From Pseudochrobactrum kiredjianiae (GTDB taxonomy: Bacteria > Pseudomonadota > Alphaproteobacteria > Rhizobiales > Rhizobiaceae), in assembly GCF_030362795.1 (NCBI RefSeq), contig NZ_JAUCBM010000003.1, positions 124,001-188,000 on the forward strand: a stretch of DNA of 64,000 bases, read 5' to 3'. Positions 46,524 to 54,753 of the stretch are shown piece by piece. Both the position numbers and the translations under genes were made by a program. Position 1 is the first letter of the stretch. Every line of letters begins with the position of its first letter. The notes below the pieces were generated by a model. The model saw only the letters and a list, made by a program, of their open reading frames with translations, searched no databases and was not told where the DNA came from.

Positions 46524-47420
46524 ATGTCTAGTTTTGGCCAGCAGCGCCGTTCTGAAAGCGCGCACCCGATCCGTGTTTCCTTTGAGTTCTTCCCGCCGAA
46601 GACCGAGGAAATGGAAACACGCCTTTGGGAGACCGTCACACGTCTGGCACCGCTCAATCCGGCTTTCGTATCTGTCACCTATGGGGCAGGTGGTTCGACC
46701 CGCGAGCGTACCAATAAGACCATTGCCCGTATCATCAAAGAAACCTCCATTACACCTGCGGCGCATCTGACCTGTGTTGATGCCACCAAAGAAGAGGTGA
46801 ATTCGATTGTCCGCTCCTTTGCATCACTGGGCGTAACGCGCTTTGTGGCGCTTCGCGGTGATCCGGCTGGCGGTATCGGTGAAAACTATCAGCCAACGCC
46901 TGACGGTTATCAGAATGGTGCTGATCTGGTGGCAGGGCTCAAATCCATCGCCAATTTTGATATCAGCGTTTCCGCCTATCCGGAGAAACATCCAGAAAGC
47001 CCTGATTTTGCCACCGATATCGAAATGCTCAAGCGCAAAGTCGATAATGGTGCGACCCGTGCGATCACGCAGTTCTTCTTCGATAATGATCTCTATGAGC
47101 GCTATGTGGAGCGCGTACGTCGTGCAGGGATTTATATTCCGATCGTGCCAGGTGTGCTGCCAATCCATAACTTCAAGCAGGTGGCGAATTTCTCCAAGCG
47201 TGCAGGGACGCGTATACCGGCATGGCTGGCAGATCGTTTTGACGGGCTGGATAATGATCCGCAGACCCATATGCTGGTGTCTGCAGCTATGGCAGCCGAG
47301 CAAGTGAATGATCTGATTGAGCGCGGGCTGAACGATTTCCATTTCTATACGATGAACCGTTCAGATCTGGCTTTTGCGATTTGCCATTTGCTTGGTGTGA
47401 GAGCGCCGGTTGCAGCCTGA
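46524..47420 (+). CDS. metF: 5,10-methylenetetrahydrofolate reductase MetF
   Basis: A 298-residue FAD enzyme producing 5-methyl-THF for methionine synthesis. The TIM barrel shows RVSFEFFPPKTEE (catalytic Glu), FVSVTYGAGGS, HLTCVDATKEEV, FVALRGDPAGG, AYPEKHPESPD and TQFFFDNDLY. The length is that of bacterial MetF. ACGGAGA precedes ATG. It shares a transcription direction and probably an operon with the ArsR-methyltransferase regulator. Confidence 0.96.
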   Translation: MSSFGQQRRSESAHPIRVSFEFFPPKTEEMETRLWETVTRLAPLNPAFVSVTYGAGGSTRERTNKTIARIIKETSITPAAHLTCVDATKEEVNSIVRSFASLGVTRFVALRGDPAGGIGENYQPTPDGYQNGADLVAGLKSIANFDISVSAYPEKHPESPDFATDIEMLKRKVDNGATRAITQFFFDNDLYERYVERVRRAGIYIPIVPGVLPIHNFKQVANFSKRAGTRIPAWLADRFDGLDNDPQTHMLVSAAMAAEQVNDLIERGLNDFHFYTMNRSDLAFAICHLLGVRAPVAA

Positions 47421-47429
47421 TTAAACTTT

Positions 47430-47473
47430 GAAGCATGTTTCCAAAACCGGGGACCTCTTTTGGGAATATGCTC
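47430..47473. repeat. Intergenic palindrome, copy 8
   Basis: AAGCATGTTTCCAAAA / TTTTGGGAATATGCTC hairpin just after metF, a further variant of the agcatg-type repeats. Confidence 0.65.
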
Positions 47474-47476
47474 AAG

Positions 47477-47516
47477 AAAAAGCCCTGCGGAAAAATGTTT
47501 CCGCAGGGCTTTTTTT
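47477..47516 (+). terminator. Terminator of metF
   Basis: AAAAAGCCCTGCGGAAA / TTTCCGCAGGGCTTTTTTT hairpin. Confidence 0.9.
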
Positions 47517-47694
47517 AAAAGTTTAAAACAGAATGTTTTCTAATGTAATTTTGCGGAGTGCCTGCGATGATTGTCGTGAAGCGTATATCTGCAAAAAACT
47601 CTGTTACTGAAATCAATCTCTGACAAACTGTGATGGTGACAGTGCGCTATGACTATCTGAACGTCATCTGTGTTTCAGAGAAGGGAATGCGAGG

Positions 47695-47781
47695 TCAGGG
47701 AAATACACCGACAATCATTGCTGCGACGAAAACAAAAGCTGCGCAAAATACCAAGGCATTGATTGAACGCGTTAAACCCAT
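47695..47781 (-). CDS. 28-residue single-span membrane peptide
   Basis: A short frame with a near-ideal start: AGGAGG, 7 bases, ATG. The product is MGLTRSINALVFCAAFVF followed by VAAMIVGVFP: a short basic N-terminus, then about 20 hydrophobic residues, typical of a single inner membrane helix. No family recognised. The quality of the ribosome binding site and the composition argue for a real small protein. It stands alone between metF and the transglycosylase gene. Confidence 0.65.
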   Translation of the reverse strand: MGLTRSINALVFCAAFVFVAAMIVGVFP

Positions 47782-48139
47782 ATGGATGCCTCCTGAGTGG
47801 TTGTAAGTTCAATTTTATATGCTGCGATTGCAACACACAAACCCCTTAAATACGCCCCTGAAAATAAAGATCAGGAACATTTTTCTTACTTCAAACCGGA
47901 AATTTGCAGCAGCCAGTCACTTCAGTCTGTTGCGCCATTGGCACGGTGCAGGGATGAAATTGACTGTTTTTTAACTTTGCCAGCAAGTTTCCTGTTGCTG
48001 TCATTTTACCGACATAATCGGTCAAAGAAAAGTCTAAATTTGAAGGCGGGGTTTTAGAGGTGTGGTGTGTTTTGTATAATCGTGTATTTTTAAATTTTAA
48101 AATTATAATAATTACAATGCATTGAGTGGTTATCGTAAG
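47782..48139. other. AT-rich gap
   Basis: About 360 bases, becoming strongly AT-rich toward 48120. Presumed promoter of the 28-residue peptide at the left; a plus-strand frame across 47797-48057 has no ribosome binding site and was not called. Confidence 0.45.
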
Positions 48140-48180
48140 TTTTGATGCCGCCCTAAATTATTTTATGAGCGGCATCAAAA
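48140..48180 (-). terminator. Terminator of the lytic transglycosylase gene
   Basis: TTTTGATGCCGC / GCGGCATCAAAA hairpin with a 17-base loop, 11 bases past the stop on the minus strand. Confidence 0.6.
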
Positions 48181-48191
48181 TCCCACTAAAT

Positions 48192-49454
48192 TTATAGCTT
48201 TTCGAGCAATTCACGGGTTGGCCATGAATCCGCAGGCATGCCTAAACGCAGCTGTTCTGTGCGCACAGCATCTCTGGTTTTGGTGCCAAATACACCATCG
48301 ATTCGACCCATGTCATAACCATGAGTGACAAGCTTATTCTGAAGCTCTGTCAGCTCTTCGGTTGTCAGGCCTTCAACAGGAGTTCCGAGAAGGAAAGGCT
48401 CGCTACCGGCAAGACGTGCTGCAAAATATGCGGCAGTGGTGGCGTAGACGATGGACTTGTTCCATTCGACAAAAATATCGAAATTGCGATAGGACAAGAA
48501 TGCAGGCCCTTTGCGTCCCATCGGGATGAGCAGGGAGGCATCACCATCGTCGGCACCGAGTGCAGAGCCGTCCGCAGTTTTGACGCCCCAGTTACTCCAT
48601 TTTGAATGTGGCAGGCGATAGGTGCGGATCGAGTTTTCCCAAGGCAAATCCTGCGTCAGCTGTACAGTTTCGAGCCAAGGTTCGCCGCGCTGCCAGCCTA
48701 GTTCGGACAACATACGGGCTGCGGTCATCACTGCATCTGCCACACTGTTACGCAAATCCACTTTGCCGTCGCCGTCGCCGTCAACGCCGCGTTCCAGATA
48801 ATCTTTTGGCAGCAATTGCATCTGGCCGATTTCACCAGCCCATGCGCCCATAGTGCCGGCATCGACAACACCCTGATCAATCAATTTCAGCATAGCCATC
48901 AATTGCGGGCGGAATAATTCAGGACGGCGGCAGTCGTGGGATAGAGTAACGAGGGAGTTCAGTGTGTCGAAATCACCCTGAATTGCACCAAAGTCGGTTT
49001 CCAGTCCCCAGAAAGCAGCGATCACTGGTCCCGGTACGCCATAAGTCTCTTCTGCCTTTTTGAAGATATCAGCATATTTGACGAGGTTCTCACGGCCTTT
49101 TTTAAGGCGCTGCTCGGAAATCAGACGTTTGGAGAACTCTGCAAAGGTCAGATTGAAGACTGACTGTGTGCGGTCGCGTTTCAAAGTGCGCTCATCAAGC
49201 GTTGCTTTATGCAGTTCTGCAATAGCGCTGTCGGAAATGCCGGCGGCTTTGGCTTCAGTAATAACACCTTCAAGCCATAGGTTATATTCGCCGCCACAGG
49301 CAGGCTTTTCAATCTCAACGGCTGCCGGTGCCGATGGCGCCGCAGGTTGCACCGTTGTAGCAAAAGCCAGGCTGGCAGATGAGAGCAGGGTAGCTGCTGT
49401 CAGTAGCGGTTTTAAAACTGATCTGAAGGCAGGCAGGGTAGCAGGGCGTGACAT
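48192..49454 (-). CDS. MltB-type lytic murein transglycosylase with peptidoglycan-binding domain
   Basis: A 420-residue periplasmic enzyme cleaving the MurNAc-GlcNAc bond to 1,6-anhydro products. A signal peptide covers about residues 1-32. The SLT_2/MltB domain (about 55-340) has VIAAFWGLETDFGAIQGDFDT with the catalytic Glu, AWAGEIGQMQLLPKDYLERGVDGDGDGKVDL with the EF-hand-like loop of MltB, and ARMLSELGWQRGEPW. The C-terminal PG_binding_1 domain (about 360-418) has LQNKLVTHGYDMGRIDGVFGTKTRDAV. The ribosome binding site is weak (AAGAAC). Confidence 0.93.
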   Translation of the reverse strand: MSRPATLPAFRSVLKPLLTAATLLSSASLAFATTVQPAAPSAPAAVEIEKPACGGEYNLWLEGVITEAKAAGISDSAIAELHKATLDERTLKRDRTQSVFNLTFAEFSKRLISEQRLKKGRENLVKYADIFKKAEETYGVPGPVIAAFWGLETDFGAIQGDFDTLNSLVTLSHDCRRPELFRPQLMAMLKLIDQGVVDAGTMGAWAGEIGQMQLLPKDYLERGVDGDGDGKVDLRNSVADAVMTAARMLSELGWQRGEPWLETVQLTQDLPWENSIRTYRLPHSKWSNWGVKTADGSALGADDGDASLLIPMGRKGPAFLSYRNFDIFVEWNKSIVYATTAAYFAARLAGSEPFLLGTPVEGLTTEELTELQNKLVTHGYDMGRIDGVFGTKTRDAVRTEQLRLGMPADSWPTRELLEKL

Positions 49455-49613
49455 AACTCAGTTCTTTCTGCAGCAGGCTCTTGGGAAGCCTGACTGTTTT
49501 GGTTGATCCGGCCAGATGTGACCGGAACGTGCGAAATTTTCTGAATTATGTCCTGCCGAAATATTTTGTGAAAAAGAAGGTGTTAATGATAAATTTTGCT
49601 GTCGGACTTGCTT

Positions 49614-50435
49614 TTATCTGACCTTGTTGCTTTCCAGCCACTTTCTCCATTGGGCGTGATTGCCGGAAAACACGTTGATATCCGCATCGCCTTTAATGCC
49701 GGGAATTGTGCCGGTGCCGGTATATTGCCAGAACATCCAAGGGTGAGGGCCGTATTTTTCATCTGGATGACCCGCAGTTGAGCGCAGCCAGAACGGATAA
49801 TCGCTGAAACTACGAAGATCATTATCATCGAAGAAATCAACAGTGGTATAGATGACTGGTTTCTTGCCGTAATGACGTTCGATCATGGTCAGGAATGTGC
49901 GCATTTCTTTGCGCACCACTGCCGGATCAGGACGTAATTTGCAGGACGGTGACAGCGGATTCCATTCCATATCGAGAACGGGTGGCAAAGCAGCCGGATC
50001 TTTGGGCACGTTGCGGATATACCAGCGTGCCTGATCGGCGGCAGTGCGGCAGAAATAATAGAAATGATAAGCACTACGCGGGATACCGGCGGCGCGTGAG
50101 CCTGCCCAATGCTCGGCAAAGCGGTCATCTACGCGGTCGCCACCCTCGGTGGCTTTGATAAAGACAAAGGAAATGCCGCTGTTACGAACCTGCTGCCAAT
50201 CAACTTTGTCCTGATATTTGGAAACATCCGTTCCGTGTACCGGATAATGCCACGGTGTTTTGGCGGTATAATCATGTGGTTTACGGTCGTAAAAGCGCGG
50301 GGCTTTGGCATTGTTTGATGGCAGAGCAATAGCCGTCCCTGAGCCAGCGGTTGGTTTCACATCTGAAAAATCATAATCCACTGATGTGCAGGCACTCAAC
50401 ATCAGACTGAGAACGGCAAGAACTGCTGGCTTCAT
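49614..50435 (-). CDS. GH25 lysozyme-like lipoprotein
   Basis: A 273-residue muramidase of glycoside hydrolase family 25. The signal peptide has a lipobox LSAC (about residue 16), so it is a lipoprotein. The GH25 barrel shows HGTDVSKYQDKVDW (first catalytic Asp), FVFIKATEGG, SAYHFYYF, PPVLDMEWN (second catalytic pair Asp/Glu), VIYTTVDFF and WMFWQYTGTGTIPGIKGDADINVF. It would cut peptidoglycan from the periplasmic side. MKPAVLAV was chosen as start by signal peptide form. Confidence 0.92.
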   Translation of the reverse strand: MKPAVLAVLSLMLSACTSVDYDFSDVKPTAGSGTAIALPSNNAKAPRFYDRKPHDYTAKTPWHYPVHGTDVSKYQDKVDWQQVRNSGISFVFIKATEGGDRVDDRFAEHWAGSRAAGIPRSAYHFYYFCRTAADQARWYIRNVPKDPAALPPVLDMEWNPLSPSCKLRPDPAVVRKEMRTFLTMIERHYGKKPVIYTTVDFFDDNDLRSFSDYPFWLRSTAGHPDEKYGPHPWMFWQYTGTGTIPGIKGDADINVFSGNHAQWRKWLESNKVR

Positions 50436-50687
50436 TAATTTTGTCTCACACAATTCGCGGGAAATTCATGAATGCTTTCTTACCGTAAAAGGTTAAATTT
50501 TTCCTTTAGATCATGAATATTGCATTGCTGGTCATTGTGCTGAATCTGAACTTTTCTGAGGTGGCGGCATGTAAGACAGTGACTGAATATTTGTTCTGAA
50601 TATATTTTTTGTACGGGCGGATCATAAGTTATGCGGCATAATATGGTGCCTGTCATAATTGTCGTAATCCGGCGCGGAGGTGATTGA

Positions 50688-51095
50688 ATGTATCGTTTGC
50701 TGACTTTGGTTATTGTTGTTGTGCTGCTGGGTGCTGCGGCATTCTGGGGTGGCTTTCTGTTCTCAAATAAGCCCGCAGAAAAACGGACAGATAATATTGC
50801 TGCAATTATTGCCGATACTGAAAAAGTTGTTCCGGTAACCGCAGAGCAAGGGGCGCCGGAAGGCGATGGCAGTTCTGTACTCAACCTCGATATGTTAAAG
50901 CTGGATCAGCCGCTGACAGCGGAAGATGTAACAAATGCCGCGGCCAAAGCGGGACTTGATGCGGAACAGACGGCGTTGCGCGTTGGACAGAATGGGGAAC
51001 AGGCAGCAAAGGCCAGACAAATCGCTCAAGAAAGTGTGCGTATTCATATGGAGCGCCGGTTACGCGCCGAACAGGCTGCCACAAAATCGCAGTGA
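50688..51095 (+). CDS. Single-span membrane protein of unknown function
   Basis: A 135-residue protein with one N-terminal membrane helix (about 4-24) and a hydrophilic, Ala/Gln/Glu-rich helical remainder, probably periplasmic. No recognised family. GGAGGTGATTG before ATG is an excellent ribosome binding site. The plus-strand DjlA-like gene begins 114 bases downstream. Confidence 0.75.
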   Translation: MYRLLTLVIVVVLLGAAAFWGGFLFSNKPAEKRTDNIAAIIADTEKVVPVTAEQGAPEGDGSSVLNLDMLKLDQPLTAEDVTNAAAKAGLDAEQTALRVGQNGEQAAKARQIAQESVRIHMERRLRAEQAATKSQ

Positions 51096-51139
51096 GTATT
51101 AAGGTCGGTTTGACCGGTTCCCTTTAACGCTATGTATAA

Positions 51140-51160
51140 ATGCCGGATTTCATCCGGCAT
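51140..51160 (+). promoter_or_regulatory. 9-bp hairpin before the djlA-like gene
   Basis: ATGCCGGAT / ATCCGGCAT with a 3-base loop and no T-run, between the membrane protein gene and djlA. Role unknown. Confidence 0.45.
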
Positions 51161-51208
51161 ATTACGCTTGGTGGTTTTCTTCAGAGTTGTTTTGAATTAC
51201 AAAAGCTT

Positions 51209-51946
51209 ATGTCGATTTGGTCCAGTATCGCAGATTTCTTAACGCAGACGGCTTACAGCGCATTTTCGAGCGTCATTGAAGCCGTCCGCACATATTTTGA
51301 AGGCGATGCTGAGACACGTCGTCGGGTAGCTTTTTCTATCGCGATGATAGCGCTTTCTGCAAAAATGGCGAAAGCAGACGGCATTGTCTCTGCGCAAGAA
51401 GTGCGCGCATTTCAGGATATTTTTGAAGTGCCGGAGAAGGAAGCGGATCACGTCTCGCGCCTTTATAATCTTGCCAAGCAGGATGTTGCCGGTTTTGAAA
51501 GCTATGCCCGCCAGATTGCATCCTTATGCAGGAGTTCCCAAACCGATGGCGTAGAGATTGGCTGCGATGCGTTGTCTGATGTTCTCGATGGTTTGTTTTA
51601 TATCGCCAAGGCTGACGGCTATGTGCATGATAAGGAAATGGCCTTTCTGCGCCGTGTCTCTGAAATTTTTTCTATTGAAGAAGATGAATTTTTGCTGATT
51701 GCCGGACGGCATGTAAATTTAGGGCCTGCTGATCCCTATGCTGTGCTGGGTTTAACCCGCGGCGTGGCATATAAAGAAGCGAAGCAGCATTATCGCAAAC
51801 TTGTGCGTCAGAACCACCCTGATCTGGTTATCGCGCGCGGTATGCCTTATGAGTTTCAGAAAATAGCCAATCATCGTCTCGCTGCCATTAATGCAGCCTG
51901 GGCGACTATCGAAAAGCAATTGGATCAGCATGACTATGCAGGATAA
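51209..51946 (+). CDS. djlA: DjlA-like co-chaperone with TerB and J domains
   Basis: A 245-residue protein. Residues about 35-160 form a TerB-like helical domain (AMIALSAKMAKADGIVS, LFYIAKADGYVHDKEM); residues about 175-240 form a C-terminal J domain with the HPD tripeptide at 203-205 (RQNHPDLV), which stimulates DnaK ATPase. Unlike E. coli DjlA there is no clear N-terminal membrane anchor. The start was set at MSIWSSIADF; its ribosome binding site is weak. The amidase gene starts inside its last codons. Confidence 0.87.
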   Translation: MSIWSSIADFLTQTAYSAFSSVIEAVRTYFEGDAETRRRVAFSIAMIALSAKMAKADGIVSAQEVRAFQDIFEVPEKEADHVSRLYNLAKQDVAGFESYARQIASLCRSSQTDGVEIGCDALSDVLDGLFYIAKADGYVHDKEMAFLRRVSEIFSIEEDEFLLIAGRHVNLGPADPYAVLGLTRGVAYKEAKQHYRKLVRQNHPDLVIARGMPYEFQKIANHRLAAINAAWATIEKQLDQHDYAG

Positions 51947-52766
51947 TTCCACACCGGCGGCCGGTTCAAATCAGGATAATCAGTCCGAGCCTCGTATTTT
52001 GCTGAGCAAAGCGGATTACAAGGATGCAATTATTGATGCATCGGCCAATTTTGGTCCGCGCAAAGACGGTAAGACGCCGCGTTTTCTGATCCTGCATTAC
52101 ACTGGTCTGGCAACGGCACAGGAAGCGCTGGATATTCTCAAATGCCCTGAGCGCGAAGTTTCCGCGCATTATCTGGTACATGAGGACGGGCAGGTTGTGC
52201 AGATGGTCGCGGAGAGCGAACGTGCATGGCATGCGGGGAACAGCTGCTGGAAAGGCGAGAGCGATATCAATTCCGCCTCCATAGGGATTGAAATCGTCAA
52301 TCCGGGTGTATTGGAGAATTTCCCGCCATTTGCCGAGAAGCAAATTGAATCAGTGATTGCGCTGTGCCGCTCGATTTGCGAGCGCTATAATATTGCGCCG
52401 GAGAATGTACTGGCGCATTCCGATATTGCACCTGAGCGCAAGATTGATCCGGGCGAGAGTTTCCCTTGGAATACCTTGTTTGAGGCCGGTATCGGCCATT
52501 GGGTTGAACCTGCGCCGATCCGTGGCGGACGGTTTTTTGCCATGGGTGATCGCGGTCAGCCGGTGGAGGCATTGCAATCCATGCTGGCCATGTATGGCTA
52601 TGACATCATGATTAATGGCGAGTTCAACGAGCAGACCAAGGTGGTTTTGAGCGCATTTCAGCGCCATTTTCGTCAAAATCAGATCGACGGTGTGGCCGAT
52701 ACCTCGACAATCGAGACTTTACACAGGCTTATTTCAACGATTTTGCGTGAAAGCGTAACTAGCTGA
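51930..52766 (+). CDS. amiD: N-acetylmuramoyl-L-alanine amidase, AmiD-type
   Basis: A 278-residue zinc amidase (Amidase_2) that cuts the bond between MurNAc and L-alanine. Zinc ligands are expected in FLILHYTG (His), in VLAHSDIAPERKIDPG (His and Asp), with the catalytic Glu in SIGIEIVNPG. A C-terminal PG_binding_1 domain (about 205-270) has AMGDRGQPVEALQSMLAMYGYD. No signal peptide is visible, so it may act on cytoplasmic anhydro-muropeptides or be exported otherwise. The start overlaps djlA by 17 bases; ATG at 51936 is an alternative. Confidence 0.88.
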   Translation: MTMQDNSTPAAGSNQDNQSEPRILLSKADYKDAIIDASANFGPRKDGKTPRFLILHYTGLATAQEALDILKCPEREVSAHYLVHEDGQVVQMVAESERAWHAGNSCWKGESDINSASIGIEIVNPGVLENFPPFAEKQIESVIALCRSICERYNIAPENVLAHSDIAPERKIDPGESFPWNTLFEAGIGHWVEPAPIRGGRFFAMGDRGQPVEALQSMLAMYGYDIMINGEFNEQTKVVLSAFQRHFRQNQIDGVADTSTIETLHRLISTILRESVTS

Positions 52767-53008
52767 TTTTTAAAATAGCTTATTGTTTTTTGATAATCGT
52801 ATTTCCGTTAATGTTACAGACTTTTGCAATCTGTGATTTGTAGGGACAATCTTCGGCTGCAATCAAGCGTCAGATACAACCTCAATTTCCTTGAGCAGAT
52901 CTGATGATGGGGCGGACTGTTACCCAGAAGGAAGGGCGTTGAAAGATGATTTTGCCTTAGTGCGAATCTTTTCAGCGGGTTTATTCAACAGTTCCAACGG
53001 TAAGGCTT

Positions 53009-53710
53009 ATGATTAAAAAATTAGTATTTTTATGCGCTCTCAGCGGGGCGGTGGTTTCGTTCGTTCAAGCACCAGCCATGAGTGCACCTGTTTTCGAAAA
53101 ATCTAATCTTATGGATATTCTGAAAGCGAAAAAAGACGCTTCAGAAAAGAATACCAAGAAAAGTGAAAAGACACAGAATAAATCTGATGCAAGCCGTACG
53201 GCTTATCAGAAGCAGGCTTCCGGTTCGTCGGCAAAAATGCCTGTAATTGAGCGCCGTTCAGCGCGCACACGTATTGATCTGAACAAGCAGATCAAAGGTC
53301 AGTCAGAAATCAAGCAAGCACAGGCCGGTAAATCCGGTAAGCCTTATTCTGCAATTATCGCCCGTTATGCTTCGAGCTATGGCGTTCCTTTGTCGCTTGC
53401 TCATGCTGTTGTTCGTCATGAGAGCAATTATCAGCCAAATGTTCGCGGTCAGGCCGGTGAAATCGGTTTGATGCAGATCAAGCTCGGTACTGCCCGTGGT
53501 CTTGGTTACACCGGTTCAGCCAAAGGTTTGTATGATCCGGCGACCAATGTGCAATATGGCATGAAATATCTGGCGCAGGCGCACAAGCTTGGTGGTGGTA
53601 CAACTTGCGGCACGATCCTGAAATATAATGCCGGACATGGTGCCAAGCGCATGAACCCGACATCGGCCAAATATTGCAGTAACGTCAAGACTTACATGGC
53701 CAAATTTTAA
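53009..53710 (+). CDS. SLT-domain lytic transglycosylase
   Basis: A 233-residue periplasmic enzyme. Signal peptide about 1-25; then a long Lys/Ser/Ala-rich linker (30-105), probably disordered; then the SLT (goose lysozyme-like) domain with the catalytic Glu in AVVRHESNYQPNVRG, GEIGLMQIKLGTARGLGY and KYNAGHGAKR. GGTAAGG precedes ATG. It is the last protein gene before rnpB and the dcw cluster. Confidence 0.92.
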   Translation: MIKKLVFLCALSGAVVSFVQAPAMSAPVFEKSNLMDILKAKKDASEKNTKKSEKTQNKSDASRTAYQKQASGSSAKMPVIERRSARTRIDLNKQIKGQSEIKQAQAGKSGKPYSAIIARYASSYGVPLSLAHAVVRHESNYQPNVRGQAGEIGLMQIKLGTARGLGYTGSAKGLYDPATNVQYGMKYLAQAHKLGGGTTCGTILKYNAGHGAKRMNPTSAKYCSNVKTYMAKF

Positions 53711-53802
53711 GCCTGTTTATATTCAGGCTCTGGCGGGACACCTGATGCGCCATAACCTAAATCTAAACAGCCCTTGTATGACAGGGCTGAGATTTTGAAA
53801 CA

Positions 53803-53838
53803 AAAGCTGGGTTTCTCTTGCGGAGGCCCAGCTTTTTT
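53803..53838 (+). terminator. Terminator before rnpB
   Basis: AAAGCTGGG / CCCAGCTTTTTT hairpin, preceded by a smaller AGCCCT/AGGGCT hairpin at 53769-53788. Confidence 0.8.
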
Positions 53839-53874
53839 ATTGCGTTTTGTGACGGATACGGCCTATAGACGCTT

Positions 53875-54285
53875 GTCAGCCGGTCGGGCAGCCGCGCTTG
53901 TTCAATACCGAAAGGTGGCAAGTGAGGAAAGTCCGGGCTCCATGGAAACACGATGCCGGGTAACGCCCGGCGAGGGTGACCTCAGGGAAAGTGCAACAGA
54001 GAGCAGACCGCCTGCCATAGCCCTTCGGGGCAACGGGCAGGTAAGGGTGAAAGGGTGGGGTAAGAGCCCACCGCGCTGCCGGTAACGGGAGTGGCACGGT
54101 AAACCCCATCGGGAGCAAGACCGAATAGGGACGGCGCATCAGACTTCGGTCTGGTAATCAGTTTCCGGATAGCTGTCCGGGTGGGTTGCAAGAGGCGGGT
54201 GGCGACATCCGTCCCAGATGAATGGCTGCCGCGTCGGACTGGAAACAGTCCGGCCATACAGAACCCGGCTTACAGACCGGCTGAC
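53875..54285 (+). ncRNA. rnpB: RNase P RNA, bacterial class A
   Basis: About 411 nt; the catalytic RNA that trims tRNA 5' leaders. Termini pair as GTCAGCCGGTC / GACCGGCTGAC (helix P1). The universal block GAGGAAAGTCCGGGCTCC is at 53922-53939, and the matching ACAGAACCCGGCTTACAG near the 3' end forms helix P4. The intervening GGGTGAAAGGGTGGGGTAAGAG contains the conserved core. Ends may be off by a few bases. Confidence 0.95.
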
Positions 54286-54753
54286 AAATCTGTCTGAAAT
54301 TATAGCGGGCACGCAAACGGGGTAGAAAACGTCATTTTAACCGATGATAAATCATAACTGTGCCCGTAAAATAACCCTTCCTTAATATTAATATTGGATA
54401 AATTATTCGCGGTATATTGCGCATCCTGCCGGTTGCTCAATCGCATAACCATATAATACGGCAGCGGGCGGAGCGGTTTCTGTGCCTCCGTTGACGCCTA
54501 CCTTGCCCCGGTGGTATTTTTTAATGCAGCTTGTTGCGTCCAGACTTTGTTCAGTTTCCAGACATTTTTTGCTGCATCCGGCAGAGGCTAGTATACGAGG
54601 CAATATGCAAATTGCTAAAATCTGCGGTTGCAGTGATATCGCCTGCGTACAGCATAAAGTGTTAGAGCGACCTTGTGTAGCGCCCAAGAGGGTGCACGGC
54701 GCTCTAGAAGGATCTTCCGCTGTTATGCGCAGTCCGGCAGAGAAAGCAAAACA
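54286..54753. other. 468-base gap rnpB to rsmH; no mraZ
   Basis: No MraZ frame was found here, although mraZ commonly opens the dcw cluster. The gap holds a repeat at 54662-54706 and presumably the dcw promoter. A weak CGGGCAC / GTGCCCG pair (54306-54367) has a long loop and was not called a terminator. Confidence 0.55.
54662..54706. repeat. Half copy of the composite palindrome
   Basis: TTAGAGCGACC...GGTGCACGGCGCTCTA, the right half of the copies at 919 and 41416, preceded by the same CATAAAGTG-type lead. It ends 48 bases before the rsmH start. Confidence 0.8.

Noticed and set aside
47797-48057. 86-residue plus-strand frame
   Set aside because: No ribosome binding site; overlaps the upstream region of the better supported 28-residue gene.
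53774-54257. Several reading frames over 53.8-54.3 kb
   Set aside because: They overlap RNase P RNA and are structural-RNA shadows.
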